DNA of 64,000 nucleotides from Gordonia polyisoprenivorans (GCF_017654315.1 NZ_CP072203.1:3286001-3350000); one strand, 5' to 3'; counted from the stretch's first letter, positions 1 through 9,504 are shown. Numbers and translations: made by a program. Notes: generated from the letters alone by a model not told the origin.

Positions 1-924
1 GTCGGGGGGACGCTGGCCGCCGCGCAGGCCGTCGCGTCGGGATCGGTGCGCCGGGCAGTCAACATCGGCGGCGGCATGCACCATGCCATGCGGTCCCGCG
101 CCGCGGGATTCTGCATCTACAACGACTGCTCGGTCGCCATCCGGTGGTTGCTCGACCACGGCTACGACCGCATCGCCTACATCGACATCGACGCCCATCA
201 CGGTGACGGGGTGCAGGCCGAGTTCGTCGCCGACCCACGGGTCATGACCATCTCCCTCCATCAGCATCCGGCCACCCTGTGGCCCGGCACCGGTTGGCCG
301 ACCGAGATCGGCGAGGACGACGCGCACGGCACCGCGGTGAATCTCCCGTTCATGCCGAATACCCCGGATCGATTGTGGCTGAGGGGTTTTCATGCGGTGG
401 TGCCGTCGATGATCGCCGAGTTCGCGCCACAGATCCTGATCAGCCAATGCGGCGCGGACAGCCACCGCGCCGACCCGCTGACCGATCTGGCATTGACCGT
501 CGACGGGCAGCGCGCGGCGATGATCGCGATGCGTGACCTCGCTGAAAAGTACTGTGAGGGACGGTGGATCGCGGTCGGTGGCGGGGGATACGGCGTGGTC
601 AACGTGGTGCCGCGCAGTTGGACGCACCTCCTCGGTGTGGTCCTCGACCGCGACATTCCCGTCGAGACCACCATCGGTGAGCAGTGGTGCGAGACCGCCA
701 CCGAGGTGGCAGGCACGATCTACTCGGAGTATTCGGCCGCACCGGTCGGCACCATGAGCGACGACGGCGACGTCGGCTATGTCGCCTGGGACGGCGACGC
801 CGGTCAGGAAGCACCGCCCGGTATCGACGAGTCGGCGCTGCGACAGACCGATCGCGCCATCATGGCCACTCGCAAGGCGGTGTTCCCGCTGCACGGACTC
901 GACCCGGAGGATCCGCGTGACTGA
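1..924 (+). CDS. acuC: AcuC-type class I deacetylase (5' end outside window)
   Basis: The reading frame is open from base 1, so the start lies upstream and the N-terminus is missing. The family is Zn-dependent histone-deacetylase-like enzymes that remove acetyl groups from protein lysines; AcuC reactivates acetyl-CoA synthetase in other bacteria. Visible motifs are the active-site GGGMHHAM, the metal-binding IDIDAHHGDGVQ (Asp/His ligands), SQCGADSH with a further Asp, and GGGGYG carrying the catalytic Tyr. The stop overlaps the start of the next gene by 8 nt. That gene is a GNAT/CoA-ligase lysine acetyltransferase, so the pair probably adds and removes the same modification. The family assignment is firm; the substrate is inferred. 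Confidence 0.93.
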   Translation, partial: VGGTLAAAQAVASGSVRRAVNIGGGMHHAMRSRAAGFCIYNDCSVAIRWLLDHGYDRIAYIDIDAHHGDGVQAEFVADPRVMTISLHQHPATLWPGTGWPTEIGEDDAHGTAVNLPFMPNTPDRLWLRGFHAVVPSMIAEFAPQILISQCGADSHRADPLTDLALTVDGQRAAMIAMRDLAEKYCEGRWIAVGGGGYGVVNVVPRSWTHLLGVVLDRDIPVETTIGEQWCETATEVAGTIYSEYSAAPVGTMSDDGDVGYVAWDGDAGQEAPPGIDESALRQTDRAIMATRKAVFPLHGLDPEDPRD

Positions 925-3883
925 GCAACCCACCTCCGACGGCGCAGCGCAGGCGGATGCCGATGCCGAGATGAGCGCGGGATCGCGCACCGTGGAGGGC
1001 CCGGTCCCGCGTGGGCCCTGGGATTACCCGCGGCACTGGATCGCCGATGTCCTGGCCTCGGACGGCGGCGTCGTTCATCTGCGGCCGATCGTCCCCGATG
1101 ACGCCGATCGCGTGGTCCGGTTCCATGCCGGGCTGAGTGAGCGCACCCGCTACATGCGCTACTTCGGCCCCACCCCGACGCTGCCGCCGCGCGAGGTGGT
1201 GCGGATGACCACGGTCGATCACCAGCAGCGGGTGGCGCTGGTTGCCGTGCTCGGTGGTGAATTCATCGCGATCGGCATCTACGAGGGCCTCGCCGCCGAC
1301 GGCAAACCCGAGTCGGCCGAGGTCGCCTTCGTCGTCGCCGACGCGCATCAGGGGCGCGGGCTGGGACCGATCCTTCTCGAACACCTCGCCGGCGCCGCCG
1401 CGGAGAACGGATTCACCCGTTTCGAGGCGGAGGTGCTCAGCGAGAACCCGAACATGGTCGCGGTGTTCCGCGACGCCGGCTACCAGATCTCGAGAGCCTT
1501 CGACGGCGCGACGGTCCACGTCGAGTTCACCATCGATCCGACCGAGGCGTTGCTGTCGGTGCGCAACGCCCGCGAACGCGCCTCCGAGGCGCGCAGCGTC
1601 GCCAATCTGTTGCGGCCCATGTCGGTGGCGGTGATCGGTGCATCGACCGATCCGAAGAAGGTCGGCAATGCCCTCTTGGCCAACATCATCGCCGGCGGAT
1701 TCGCCGGACCGGTGTTCCCGGTCAACGGGCCCGGACATCGCGGCGAAGACCCCGACGAGCAGGCGCACGCCGGCGGTGCGACCGGTCACGGCGCGGTGAG
1801 CCATCAGGTGGCACACGGCAATCCGCGTCTGCGTGACCGTGAGCGTCCGCCGTCGGTGCGGGGTATCCGTGCCTACGAGACGGTGCGCGACATCCCGGAT
1901 CCCGTGGATCTGGCGGTCGTGGCCGTGCCCGCCGCAGTCGTCGACGACGTCCTCGACGACTGCCTCGTCAAGGGCGTACGCACCCTGGTCATCGTGTCGT
2001 CGGGGTTCGGTGAGGCCGGTGAGGAAGGTCTGGCGAGTGAGCGCCGCCTGCTCGAGCAGGTCCGCGAACACGGCATGCGTCTGGTCGGACCCAACGCCCT
2101 CGGCGTCGCCAACAACGACCCACAGGTCGCGCTCAATGCGACTCTGGCACCCCGTATCCCCGCGGCCGGGCGGGTCGGCTTCTTCTGCCAGTCCGGTGCG
2201 CTCGGCATCGCCATCCTCGACACCGCCGCACGGCGGCAGATCGGTTTGTCGACCTTTGTCTCGGCGGGTAACCGCGCCGACGTCTCCGGCAACGACCTGT
2301 TGCAGTACTGGGACACCGACACCGCCACCGATGTGGTGCTGCTGTATCTGGAGAGTTTCGGTAACCCGCGGAAGTTCTCGCGCATCGCGCGCCGCGTCTC
2401 GCGAACCAAGCCGATCGTGGCGGTCAAATCCGGCAAGGGGGCGCTCACCGCGGTGCGCGCCGCCCGGTCGGCCGCGGCCACCCTTGACGACCGCATCGCG
2501 CAGATGGTGCTCGAGCAGGCCGGAGTGATCCAGGTCGACACCATCCCGGAATTGTTCGACTGCGCAACGATATTCGCCTACCAGCCGCTGCCCCGAGGGC
2601 CGCGCACCCGGATCATCGGCAACTCCTCGGTACTCGGCAGCCTCGCCGCCGACACCGCCCGCAACGGTGGTCTGGAGGTGATCGGCACCGTCGACATCGG
2701 GGCCGGCGCGTCGGAGGAGGAGTTCGAGTCGGCAGTGGCTGCGGCGATGGCCGACGACCAGGTCGACGCGATCATCGTGGTGTTCGTGCCGCCGGTGGCG
2801 GTCGACGCCGACTGGCACGCGCGCGCACTGATGGCCGCGGCCAACACCCCCGACGCCGATGCGGCCAAGCCTATCGTGACGACGTTCCTGGCGGTCGAGG
2901 GCATCCCGCCCGGGCTCATGCGTCCCGGCCCGAACGGTCTGCCCGAGCGAGGATCGATACCGTCCTACGGCAGCCCCGAACGCGCGGCGTCCGCACTGGC
3001 CAACGCGTGGCAGTACGCCCGGTGGCGCGCCCAACCCGAGCCGACCGTGATCCGGCCCGCCCACATCGATCCCGAAGCCGCCCGCATGTTCGTCCGCGAA
3101 GAGATGGCGGGCCTCGAGACCGCGCAGGAGGAGCGCGCCTCGTCCGACGACCGCGCGCCCGCCGACCACGTTGCCGACGACCGCGCACCCGACCTCGGCG
3201 ACGAGCCGGCCGGTCGGCTGCTGAACGAGGTCGCCGCGGCTCGGCTGCTGACCTGGTACGGCATCGATGTCGTGGCATTCCGCGAGGTCCGGACGATGCA
3301 CGAGGCCAGCGCCGCCGCACGCGAACTGGGTTTCCCGGTGGCGGTCAAGGCCACCTCGCCGGGCTGGCGCGGCCGTCTCGACCGCGAGGGTGCGCGGCTG
3401 GATCTCCCCGATCCCACCGCGGTGGTGACGGCATTCGCCGAACTGACCGAACTGACCGGCGACGGCGTCCTGCACGTGCAGAAGATGGCGCCCAAGGGGG
3501 TGGGGACGGTCATCACCATGCGCGACGACCCCTCGTTCGGGCCGCTGATCTCATTTGGCTTGTCCGGCAGCACCTTCGAACTTCTCGGCGACCGTGCGTA
3601 CCGGGCGGTGCCATTGTCGGATCGGGACGCCGCCGATCTGATCGATGCGCCTCGCTCGGCGCCGCTGCTCGACGGCTTCCGTGGTGAGCGCCCCGCCGAC
3701 AAGGCCGCTCTGGTGGAGATCCTGCAACGTATTTCGACTCTCGTCGAGGACATCCCGGAGATCCGGGAGGTCACCTGTGATCCGATCCTGGTCTCACCCG
3801 ACGGCGCGGCGATCCTCAACGCCCGGATACGCATCGGTCCGGTGCCCTCGAGGAGGGACACCGGACCGAGGAGGCTCAGCTAG
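917..3883 (+). CDS. GNAT acetyltransferase fused to acyl-CoA synthetase-like domains (Pat-type)
   Basis: 988 aa from GTG 917, overlapping acuC by 8 nt; an open frame continues upstream but lies inside acuC. Domains in order: a GNAT domain (about residues 50-205, acetyl-CoA loop QGRGLG at 145-150), a CoA-binding Rossmann domain (VAVIGAS, about 237-243), succinyl-CoA-ligase flavodoxin-like domains, and a C-terminal ATP-grasp domain starting near the LLNEVAAARLL segment. Proteins of this layout acetylate lysines of acyl-CoA synthetases. No cyclic-nucleotide-binding domain is present, unlike the mycobacterial cAMP-controlled Pat. Residues about 271-313 are a charged, Gly/His-rich insert between the VFPVN strand and VRGIRAY, where relatives have a short loop. 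A convergent 30-nt gap separates it from sigB. Confidence 0.88.
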   Translation: MTEQPTSDGAAQADADAEMSAGSRTVEGPVPRGPWDYPRHWIADVLASDGGVVHLRPIVPDDADRVVRFHAGLSERTRYMRYFGPTPTLPPREVVRMTTVDHQQRVALVAVLGGEFIAIGIYEGLAADGKPESAEVAFVVADAHQGRGLGPILLEHLAGAAAENGFTRFEAEVLSENPNMVAVFRDAGYQISRAFDGATVHVEFTIDPTEALLSVRNARERASEARSVANLLRPMSVAVIGASTDPKKVGNALLANIIAGGFAGPVFPVNGPGHRGEDPDEQAHAGGATGHGAVSHQVAHGNPRLRDRERPPSVRGIRAYETVRDIPDPVDLAVVAVPAAVVDDVLDDCLVKGVRTLVIVSSGFGEAGEEGLASERRLLEQVREHGMRLVGPNALGVANNDPQVALNATLAPRIPAAGRVGFFCQSGALGIAILDTAARRQIGLSTFVSAGNRADVSGNDLLQYWDTDTATDVVLLYLESFGNPRKFSRIARRVSRTKPIVAVKSGKGALTAVRAARSAAATLDDRIAQMVLEQAGVIQVDTIPELFDCATIFAYQPLPRGPRTRIIGNSSVLGSLAADTARNGGLEVIGTVDIGAGASEEEFESAVAAAMADDQVDAIIVVFVPPVAVDADWHARALMAAANTPDADAAKPIVTTFLAVEGIPPGLMRPGPNGLPERGSIPSYGSPERAASALANAWQYARWRAQPEPTVIRPAHIDPEAARMFVREEMAGLETAQEERASSDDRAPADHVADDRAPDLGDEPAGRLLNEVAAARLLTWYGIDVVAFREVRTMHEASAAARELGFPVAVKATSPGWRGRLDREGARLDLPDPTAVVTAFAELTELTGDGVLHVQKMAPKGVGTVITMRDDPSFGPLISFGLSGSTFELLGDRAYRAVPLSDRDAADLIDAPRSAPLLDGFRGERPADKAALVEILQRISTLVEDIPEIREVTCDPILVSPDGAAILNARIRIGPVPSRRDTGPRRLS

Positions 3884-3913
3884 ACCGAAATGAGCTGACC
3901 GGGCGGACGCGAA

Positions 3914-4933
3914 TCAGCTGGCGTAGGCGCGCAGGCGTTCGGCGCGATCGCCCTGACGCAGCTTGCCCATCACCTCGCGCTCGATCTGCCGGACGCGCTC
4001 ACGGGAGAGCCCGAACATCCGGCCGATCTGGTCGAGCGTGCGCGGCTGACCATCGTCGAGGCCGTAGCGCATGCGGATGACCTGCTGTTCACGCTCGTCC
4101 AGCGTGGCGAGAACGGCGCGCACGTCCGAGTGCAGCAGACCGGCGATCACCGCGTTCTCCGCAGAGGTCGCCTCGGCGTCCTCGATGAAGTCGCCCAGCG
4201 GGGCCTCTTCGTCGCTGCCGACCGGCATGTCCAGGCTCACCGGGTCGCGACTGTGGTCGAGGAGATCGGCGATCTTCTCGGCGGGGATACCGGACTCGTT
4301 GGCCAATTCGTCGTCGGTCGCCTCGCGCCCGAGCTGCTGATGGAGCTCGCGCTTGATGCGGGCGATCTTGTTGACCTGTTCCACGAGATGGACGGGCAGC
4401 CGGATGGTGCGGCTCTGATCGGCCATGCCGCGGGTGATGGCCTGACGAATCCACCAGGTGGCATACGTCGAGAACTTGAATCCCTTGGCGTAGTCGAATT
4501 TCTCCATGGCGCGGATCAGACCGAGGTTGCCCTCCTGGATGAGGTCGAGCAACGGCATACCGCGACCGGTGTAGCGCTTGGCCAGCGAGACGACCAGACG
4601 GAGGTTGGCCTCGAGGAGATGGGCACGTGCCGCCTCGCCCTCACGGACGACGGTGTTGAGGTCGCGCTTCTTGGCGGCACTCAAACGCTTACGGGTGGCC
4701 AGGACTTGCTTGGCGTACAGGCCCGCCTCGATCTGCTTGGCGAGCTCGACCTCCTGCTCGGCATTGAGCAACGCGGTGCGGCCGATGCCGTTGAGATAGA
4801 CCCGGACGAGGTCGGCGGCGGGCGATTGGGCGTCGAGATCCTGCTCTGTCATGGCAGGACGGGTGGAGGTGGTGGGCTCGGCGGAGTAATCGGTGGTGGG
4901 GGTGGTGGAGCGAGCAACGGTGGAGCGTGACAT
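3914..4933 (-). CDS. sigB: RNA polymerase sigma factor SigB (principal-like)
   Basis: 339 aa. Start ATG 4933 is chosen because AGGAGG lies 5 nt upstream; an in-frame ATG at 4972 has no such site. Region 1.2 is [14 protein letters not shown], regions 2.1-2.4 include [27 protein letters not shown] and [12 protein letters not shown], and region 4.2 ends in [19 protein letters not shown]. It lacks the long acidic/basic N-terminus of SigA encoded 6.4 kb away, which identifies it as the stress and stationary-phase paralogue. In mycobacteria sigB is transcribed by ECF sigma factors, and an ECF-type promoter is visible just upstream here (4971-4996). Confidence 0.95.
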   Translation of the reverse strand: MSRSTVARSTTPTTDYSAEPTTSTRPAMTEQDLDAQSPAADLVRVYLNGIGRTALLNAEQEVELAKQIEAGLYAKQVLATRKRLSAAKKRDLNTVVREGEAARAHLLEANLRLVVSLAKRYTGRGMPLLDLIQEGNLGLIRAMEKFDYAKGFKFSTYATWWIRQAITRGMADQSRTIRLPVHLVEQVNKIARIKRELHQQLGREATDDELANESGIPAEKIADLLDHSRDPVSLDMPVGSDEEAPLGDFIEDAEATSAENAVIAGLLHSDVRAVLATLDEREQQVIRMRYGLDDGQPRTLDQIGRMFGLSRERVRQIEREVMGKLRQGDRAERLRAYAS

Positions 4934-4970
4934 TCCGGCCTCCTGAACTTGAGTGCATTCTGCAGGGTCC

Positions 4971-4996
4971 AACGCCGCACCGACGCCGATAGTTCC
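4971..4996 (-). promoter_or_regulatory. Candidate ECF (SigE/SigH-type) promoter of sigB
   Basis: On the minus strand GGAAC (complement of 4992-4996) is followed after exactly 17 nt by CGTT (complement of 4971-4974). This is the -35/-10 layout of SigE/SigH/SigR-class promoters. It would place the transcript start about 30 nt before the sigB ATG, leaving room for the AGGAGG ribosome site. Confidence 0.6.
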
Positions 4997-5107
4997 CGAC
5001 GCCGGAGTTCCTTACCTTTCGGTCACCACGCTGACCTGCTGATATCCCTACGTCGCGGGCCGTGGTTCTGAGAAGTTGCTGAGATCGGTGAATCCGCGGA
5101 ACACGCT

Positions 5108-5551
5108 TCAGGTCCCGGGCGGTGTCTCGGTGGACGTGGAATCGATCGTCCGGGCAGTGGTGCCGAGTGGAGCCGGGCCGACGACGGAGTGATCGGATCC
5201 GTACAGGTAATGCGGAATCTCCCCGCGCTTGCGGGGTGGCCGGTCGTTGGCGATCAGTACCGCCACCCAGGGCAGGGGGATCGACGCCGCGATGATGGCC
5301 AGTGCCCACCAGCCCGAACCGGTCGAGGAGTACACGATGCCGGCGATGAGCAGGGCGGGGACGCGGAACGCCATCAGGGTCAGGTACTTGCGGACCCGAG
5401 CGCGATGTTGTTCGTCGTACGGCGTCGGGGCGCCGGTGATGAGGAACGCATCAGCCTTCGACCGTTCCGTCCCGGACCGCTCGCCCCCGGACCGCTCGGC
5501 CCCCGACCACTCGCCCCCCGACCACTCACCGTTGTCGTCGCGCTCACCCAT
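5108..5551 (-). CDS. DUF3099 membrane protein
   Basis: 147 aa from ATG 5551; GGAG lies close upstream, and the longer frame would add an arginine/cysteine-rich tail without family character. The N-terminal 30 residues are a degenerate Glu-Trp-Ser-Gly/Glu-Arg-Ser-Gly repeat. The family core begins near DAFLITGAPTPYDEQHR, and two hydrophobic helices follow (YLTLMAFRVPALLIAGIVYS and a segment ending in LPWVAVLIA). The C-terminus is cytoplasmic-looking and ends in YLYG plus a Thr-rich tail. The function is unknown. The same family sits next to sigB in mycobacteria (Rv2709 position). It probably has its own promoter, since 174 nt separate it from sigB. Confidence 0.8.
   Translation of the reverse strand: MGERDDNGEWSGGEWSGAERSGGERSGTERSKADAFLITGAPTPYDEQHRARVRKYLTLMAFRVPALLIAGIVYSSTGSGWWALAIIAASIPLPWVAVLIANDRPPRKRGEIPHYLYGSDHSVVGPAPLGTTARTIDSTSTETPPGT
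5463..5535. repeat. Degenerate 15-nt tandem repeat inside the DUF3099 gene
   Basis: About five imperfect copies of a 15-nt unit of the form gaccNctcgcccccg encode the E-W/R-S-G-G/A/T repeats at the protein N-terminus. The unit length is a multiple of three, so copy changes keep the frame. Confidence 0.7.
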
Positions 5552-5676
5552 CACTCCACTGTCCCACTTTCCCCGAACCGTCGCACTGTCGGTTATGTCC
5601 GTTTGGTGAAGCGCGCCGCGGTCACGTATCGATTCGGTCCGGCAGGGGTGACCCGGTCGAGCCCCGGTGGCGCACA

Positions 5677-5979
5677 ATGGTGGGCATGCCCACCGAAACC
5701 ATTGAGCGGCCCGACATCGACGAACGCATCGACACCGATGCACCGACCGACACCCGCACCGACGAACGCCCCGACGCCGACGCCACCGATCGCGGTGACG
5801 ACGACCGGCCCAAGTTCTTCCACTATGTGAAGAAGGACAAGATCGCCGAGAGCGCGGTCATGGGCACACACGTCGTTGCCCTGTGCGGGGAGACCTTCCC
5901 GGTGACCCGATCGGCCAAGCCCGGCTCACCCGTGTGCCCGAAGTGCAAGAAGATCTACAAGCGGATGCGCAAGGAATGA
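5677..5979 (+). CDS. DUF3039 protein
   Basis: 100 aa. The first 45 residues are acidic and Thr/Asp-rich with several ERPD/DERID-like repeats, suggesting disorder. The conserved C-terminal half has HYVKKDKIAESAVMGTHVVALCGE and then PVCPKCKKIYKRM, a CxxC zinc-binding pattern together with the upstream ALCGE cysteine. The family is an actinobacterial conserved protein of unknown role (Rv2708c position). ATG 5677 has GGTGG six nt upstream. ATG 5686 (MPTETIER) is an alternative that fits homologue N-termini better but has no well-spaced site. The gene diverges from DUF3099 and converges on the YihY gene. Confidence 0.85.
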   Translation: MVGMPTETIERPDIDERIDTDAPTDTRTDERPDADATDRGDDDRPKFFHYVKKDKIAESAVMGTHVVALCGETFPVTRSAKPGSPVCPKCKKIYKRMRKE

Positions 5980-6014
5980 CCGCTTGATCGCGGGCGGTCG
6001 CGATCGGGAATCGG

Positions 6015-7373
6015 TCACGAATCGTCGGGTGAATTCCCGCGCGGCCGGTTGCGTCGACTGATCGGGCCGGTCGACAGGCGTTCGGGCAGCGTTTTGAGTT
6101 GCCCGGTCACCTCGGCGGTCTGGTGCTGGACCCAGTCCCGGACTTGCGCGGTCACCGCCGGCCGCGCAGGCCACAGGGATTGGACCGCCGCGTTGAACTC
6201 GGCGCCGACCACGATCGCGAATCCGAGGAAGAACGTGAACAACAAGAAGGCGATCGGGGTGGCCAGTGCGCCGTAGGTGTACCCGGCCCGGGTGATCGCG
6301 GCCAGGTACAGACGCAGGAAGTAGCTGGCCACCCAGAACACGATGCCCGCGACGATCGCGCCGCCCACCAGGCGATGCCAGGGCAGCGGATTGGGCAGTG
6401 CCAGGTGATACAGCGTCGTCAGCACCAGCATCAGCAGCAACGCCACGAACGGGAAGTACCCGAAATCGATCGCGTTGGTGACGATGGGATCCCAGGATTC
6501 GGGGACGATCTCGCGGAGATAGTTGGGACCCAGGGCGACCAGGGGGAGCAGCGGGACCGCGACGGTGAGAAAGCCGAGATAGAGCAGCAGCGCGAAGATG
6601 CGCTGCCACACCGGGTTTCGGACCTCGTGTTGGTCGTGGGCCCGCACGATCGAGGCGACGAAGCACGACACCGCCGACGAGCCCGCCCACAACGACAGGA
6701 TGAAGCCGACCGAGATGACCCCGACCCGTCCGCGGCCCAGGACGTTGTCGACGGTCGGCTTGATCAGGTCGTTGACCACATTGGGTGAGAAGGTGCGGTT
6801 CGCGAACGCCAGGATGCGATCGGAGATCACGTCAACGGTGTCGGGACCGAACCAGCCCGAGAGATAGCCGACGCTGCCGAGCAGTCCGAGGAGCAGGGGA
6901 GGCAGCGACAGCGCCTGCCAAAACGCGGCCTGCGCGGCCCAGCCCACGATCCCGTCGTCCCAGGACTTTACGATCGTCCGCCAGATCAGGATCGGGATGT
7001 TGCGCACCACCGGCCGCCGCGGGGTCTCGGGTGGTTCGACGGTCGGGTCGTCGCGACCGAGTTCCTTGTCCGTCCGTGGGTCGGCGCCCGGTGGGGGTGA
7101 GCCGGGGTGGGCGGTCTCGGCGCGCCCCGGGTCGGCGAGCGCACGGTGGTTGGGGTCGGGTGCGTCGAGTTCGACCGACGACGGTGCCGGGCGGCGCGCG
7201 GGGTGGCGAGCGGAGTGCAGCGGGGCGGTCGGGATCTCACCGCGGTCGGGGTGCGGTGCGCGAGGGGGTCGGGGGAGGAGAGCACCCGGCGCCGGATCGG
7301 CGCCCGATCGTCCGGTCGCCTCGGGGACCGGGCCACGACGTGCGCCCGACGACGTGACGTCGTCGGGAGTCAT
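6015..7373 (-). CDS. YihY/BrkB-family inner-membrane protein
   Basis: 452 aa from ATG 7373. The first 140 residues are Pro/Arg/Asp-rich and low in complexity. The conserved domain starts near IWRTIVKSWDDGIVGWAAQAAFWQALSL and carries about six transmembrane segments, with the family's central GPNYLREIVPESWD loop and the GYTYGALATPIAFLLFTFF helix near the end. BrkB/YihY proteins are poorly understood membrane proteins, once called ribonuclease BN by mistake. The same gene lies between sigA and sigB in M. tuberculosis (Rv2707). The start is uncertain: no Shine-Dalgarno site precedes ATG 7373, GTG 7418 is possible, and the upstream extension to 7700 is unlikely because it runs through the divergent promoter region. 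Confidence 0.85.
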   Translation of the reverse strand: MTPDDVTSSGARRGPVPEATGRSGADPAPGALLPRPPRAPHPDRGEIPTAPLHSARHPARRPAPSSVELDAPDPNHRALADPGRAETAHPGSPPPGADPRTDKELGRDDPTVEPPETPRRPVVRNIPILIWRTIVKSWDDGIVGWAAQAAFWQALSLPPLLLGLLGSVGYLSGWFGPDTVDVISDRILAFANRTFSPNVVNDLIKPTVDNVLGRGRVGVISVGFILSLWAGSSAVSCFVASIVRAHDQHEVRNPVWQRIFALLLYLGFLTVAVPLLPLVALGPNYLREIVPESWDPIVTNAIDFGYFPFVALLLMLVLTTLYHLALPNPLPWHRLVGGAIVAGIVFWVASYFLRLYLAAITRAGYTYGALATPIAFLLFTFFLGFAIVVGAEFNAAVQSLWPARPAVTAQVRDWVQHQTAEVTGQLKTLPERLSTGPISRRNRPRGNSPDDS

Positions 7374-7722
7374 CGGAGCGGGGTTGCGTCGTCGGGTGCT
7401 GATGGTTACAGCATCCACGATCGGCGAAGGTGATGTGCGCCACCATGGCCGCGACGTGCCCAGTGCGCGTGTCGCAAGCGGGCTCCTGAGCGTGTGCGGC
7501 CCACCTCGGCCGCAGCTCCGCGCCTCGACATCGCAGTGTGCGTAACGCCTCGACACCCGCGTGTGCCCCACACCGTGTCGCCCACGCGGGTGTCGGAACC
7601 GGTCGGTAGCATGGGCCCGTCCGTGCGGTGTGCCGGCCGATCGCCCGGGATACTGTGTCGCCCGGGTTCGACCGGGAACACCGACGGATTCCCCGTTCAC
7701 CGACCCCCGGAGTCAGCTGCCA
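7374..7722. other. Divergent intergenic region between YihY and helicase genes
   Basis: 349 nt without a supported gene. It must hold the promoters of both flanking genes, but no clear -35/-10 pair or operator palindrome stands out. Open frames crossing it are extensions of the neighbours and have no family character. Confidence 0.5.
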
Positions 7723-9444
7723 GTGACCGCTGCCGAAGACGTTGCCGCCGCCATTTCGGGCCCCCCGCTCCGCGCCTGGCAGCGGCGTGCGCTGACCCGA
7801 TACCTCGCTCAGGGGCCGAAGGACTTCCTGGCGGTCGCGACCCCGGGCGCGGGTAAGACGACCTTCGGTCTGCGGGTGGCGCGTGAACTCCTCGACGACC
7901 GGACGGTGGAGCAGATCACCGTCGTGACGCCGACCGAGCACCTCAAGCATCAGTGGGCCCAGGCCGCCGCTCGCGTCGGCATCTCGCTGGACTCCCGGTT
8001 TCGCAACGCGACCGGTCAGACCAGCTCCGACTATCACGGCGTTGCGCTGACCTATGCGCAGGTCGCCGCGCACCCGTCCCGGCACCGGGTGCGCACCGAG
8101 AACCGGCGCACGCTGGTGATTCTCGACGAGATCCACCACGGCGGCGACGCGAAGTCGTGGGGTGAGGCGATCCGCGAGGCCTTCGACGACGCCGAGCGAC
8201 GACTCGCCCTGACCGGTACGCCGTTCCGATCCGACGACTCGCCGATTCCGTTCGTCACCTATGAACCCGAAGAGGGTGGGGTGTTGCGCTCGCGCGCCGA
8301 CCACACCTACGGCTACTCCGATGCCCTTGCCGACGGCGTCGTGCGACCGGTGGTGTTCCTGGCCTATTCGGGTCAGGCGAGCTGGCGCACGAGTGCGGGT
8401 GAGGAGTTCACCGCTCGACTCGGCGAACCGCTGTCGGCCGAGCACACCGCGCGTGCGTGGCGGACCGCCCTGGACCCGCACGGGGACTGGATTCCCTCGG
8501 TGCTGCAGGCCGCCCACACCCGGCTGGGACAGATCCGGTCCGGCGGCATGCCCGATGCGGGTGGCCTGGTCATCGCCACCGATCAGACCGTCGCACGTGA
8601 CTACGCCGAGCTCTTGCAGGCGATCACCGGAAGGATGCCGTCGGTCGTGCTCTCCGACGACCCGAAGGCATCGTCGCGGATCGCGGAGTTCGCCGAATCC
8701 GACGACGAGTGGATGGTGGCGGTCCGCATGGTGTCCGAAGGTGTCGACGTTCCGCGACTGGCCGTCGGCGTGTATGCGACGAGTTCGTCGACACCGTTGT
8801 TCTTCGCCCAGGCCATCGGTCGTTTTGTCCGGTCGCGCCGGCCCGGTGAGACCGCGAGCGTGTTCCTGCCGTCGGTGCCGGTGCTGCTGAACCTCGCCAG
8901 CCAGATGGAGGCCGAGCGCGACCACGTGCTCGGCAAGCCGCATCGGGACAGCGACGGCCTCGACGACGCCCTGCTGACCGACGCCAACAAACAAAAGGAC
9001 GAGCCGGGCGAGGACGAGAAGGGTTTCCAATCGCTGCATGCCGACGCCGAACTCGATCAGGTGATCTTCGACGGTTCCTCGTTCGGCACGGCGACGTTCT
9101 CCGGGAGTGACGAGGAGTCGGACTACCTGGGTCTACCCGGGCTGCTCGACGCCGATCAGGTGCGTGCTCTGCTCCGGCAGCGGCAGGCCGACCAGGTGCA
9201 GACGCGTTCGGCCGCCACGGCCACCACCCCGGCTGCCGACACGGCGGCCAAGCCGGCCGGCGAGAACCTGCACGCCTTGCGCAAGGAACTCAACACCCTC
9301 GTGGCGATGCACCACCATCGCACCGGTAAACCGCACGGCGTGGTGCACAGCGAACTGCGCAGCAAACTCGGGGGCCCGCCGACCGCGATGGCTTCGGCGG
9401 ATCAACTGCGTGAGCGGATCGCCGCCCTGCGCGAATGGCGCTGA
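7723..9444 (+). CDS. DEAD/DEAH-box superfamily 2 helicase
   Basis: 573 aa from GTG 7723. The frame is open further upstream, but the protein character starts with the VTAAEDVAAAISGPPLRAWQ segment. It shows motif Q-like RAWQRRALTRYL, Walker A TPGAGKTT, motif II DEIHH, motif III LTGTPFRSD, and in the second RecA domain VSEGVDVPRL with motif VI QAIGRFVRSRR. The last 100 residues are Ala/Gln-rich and end in a conserved HHRTGKPHGVVHSELR segment. This is an ATP-driven nucleic-acid translocase of the restriction/XPB-like SF2 group. Its substrate cannot be told from sequence. It ends at a strong shared terminator (9501-9540). Confidence 0.88.
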   Translation: MTAAEDVAAAISGPPLRAWQRRALTRYLAQGPKDFLAVATPGAGKTTFGLRVARELLDDRTVEQITVVTPTEHLKHQWAQAAARVGISLDSRFRNATGQTSSDYHGVALTYAQVAAHPSRHRVRTENRRTLVILDEIHHGGDAKSWGEAIREAFDDAERRLALTGTPFRSDDSPIPFVTYEPEEGGVLRSRADHTYGYSDALADGVVRPVVFLAYSGQASWRTSAGEEFTARLGEPLSAEHTARAWRTALDPHGDWIPSVLQAAHTRLGQIRSGGMPDAGGLVIATDQTVARDYAELLQAITGRMPSVVLSDDPKASSRIAEFAESDDEWMVAVRMVSEGVDVPRLAVGVYATSSSTPLFFAQAIGRFVRSRRPGETASVFLPSVPVLLNLASQMEAERDHVLGKPHRDSDGLDDALLTDANKQKDEPGEDEKGFQSLHADAELDQVIFDGSSFGTATFSGSDEESDYLGLPGLLDADQVRALLRQRQADQVQTRSAATATTPAADTAAKPAGENLHALRKELNTLVAMHHHRTGKPHGVVHSELRSKLGGPPTAMASADQLRERIAALREWR

Positions 9445-9447
9445 GCG

Positions 9448-9504
9448 CCCGCAGACGAGCCCACAGACGACGAGCCCACAGACGACGAGCCCGCAGACGA
9501 CGAG
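9448..9504. repeat. 15-nt direct repeat, 3.8 copies
   Basis: Directly after the helicase stop codon, units of cccacagacgacgag occur at 9460-9474 and 9475-9489. A one-base variant follows at 9490-9504 and a shortened copy precedes at 9448-9459. The array abuts the terminator hairpin and is probably a slippage-generated spacer. Confidence 0.85.

Noticed and set aside
860..3475. An 871-codon antisense frame opposite the Pat-type gene
   Set aside because: It mirrors the high-GC third-position bias of the plus-strand gene, has no family motif, and the plus strand carries three intact domains.
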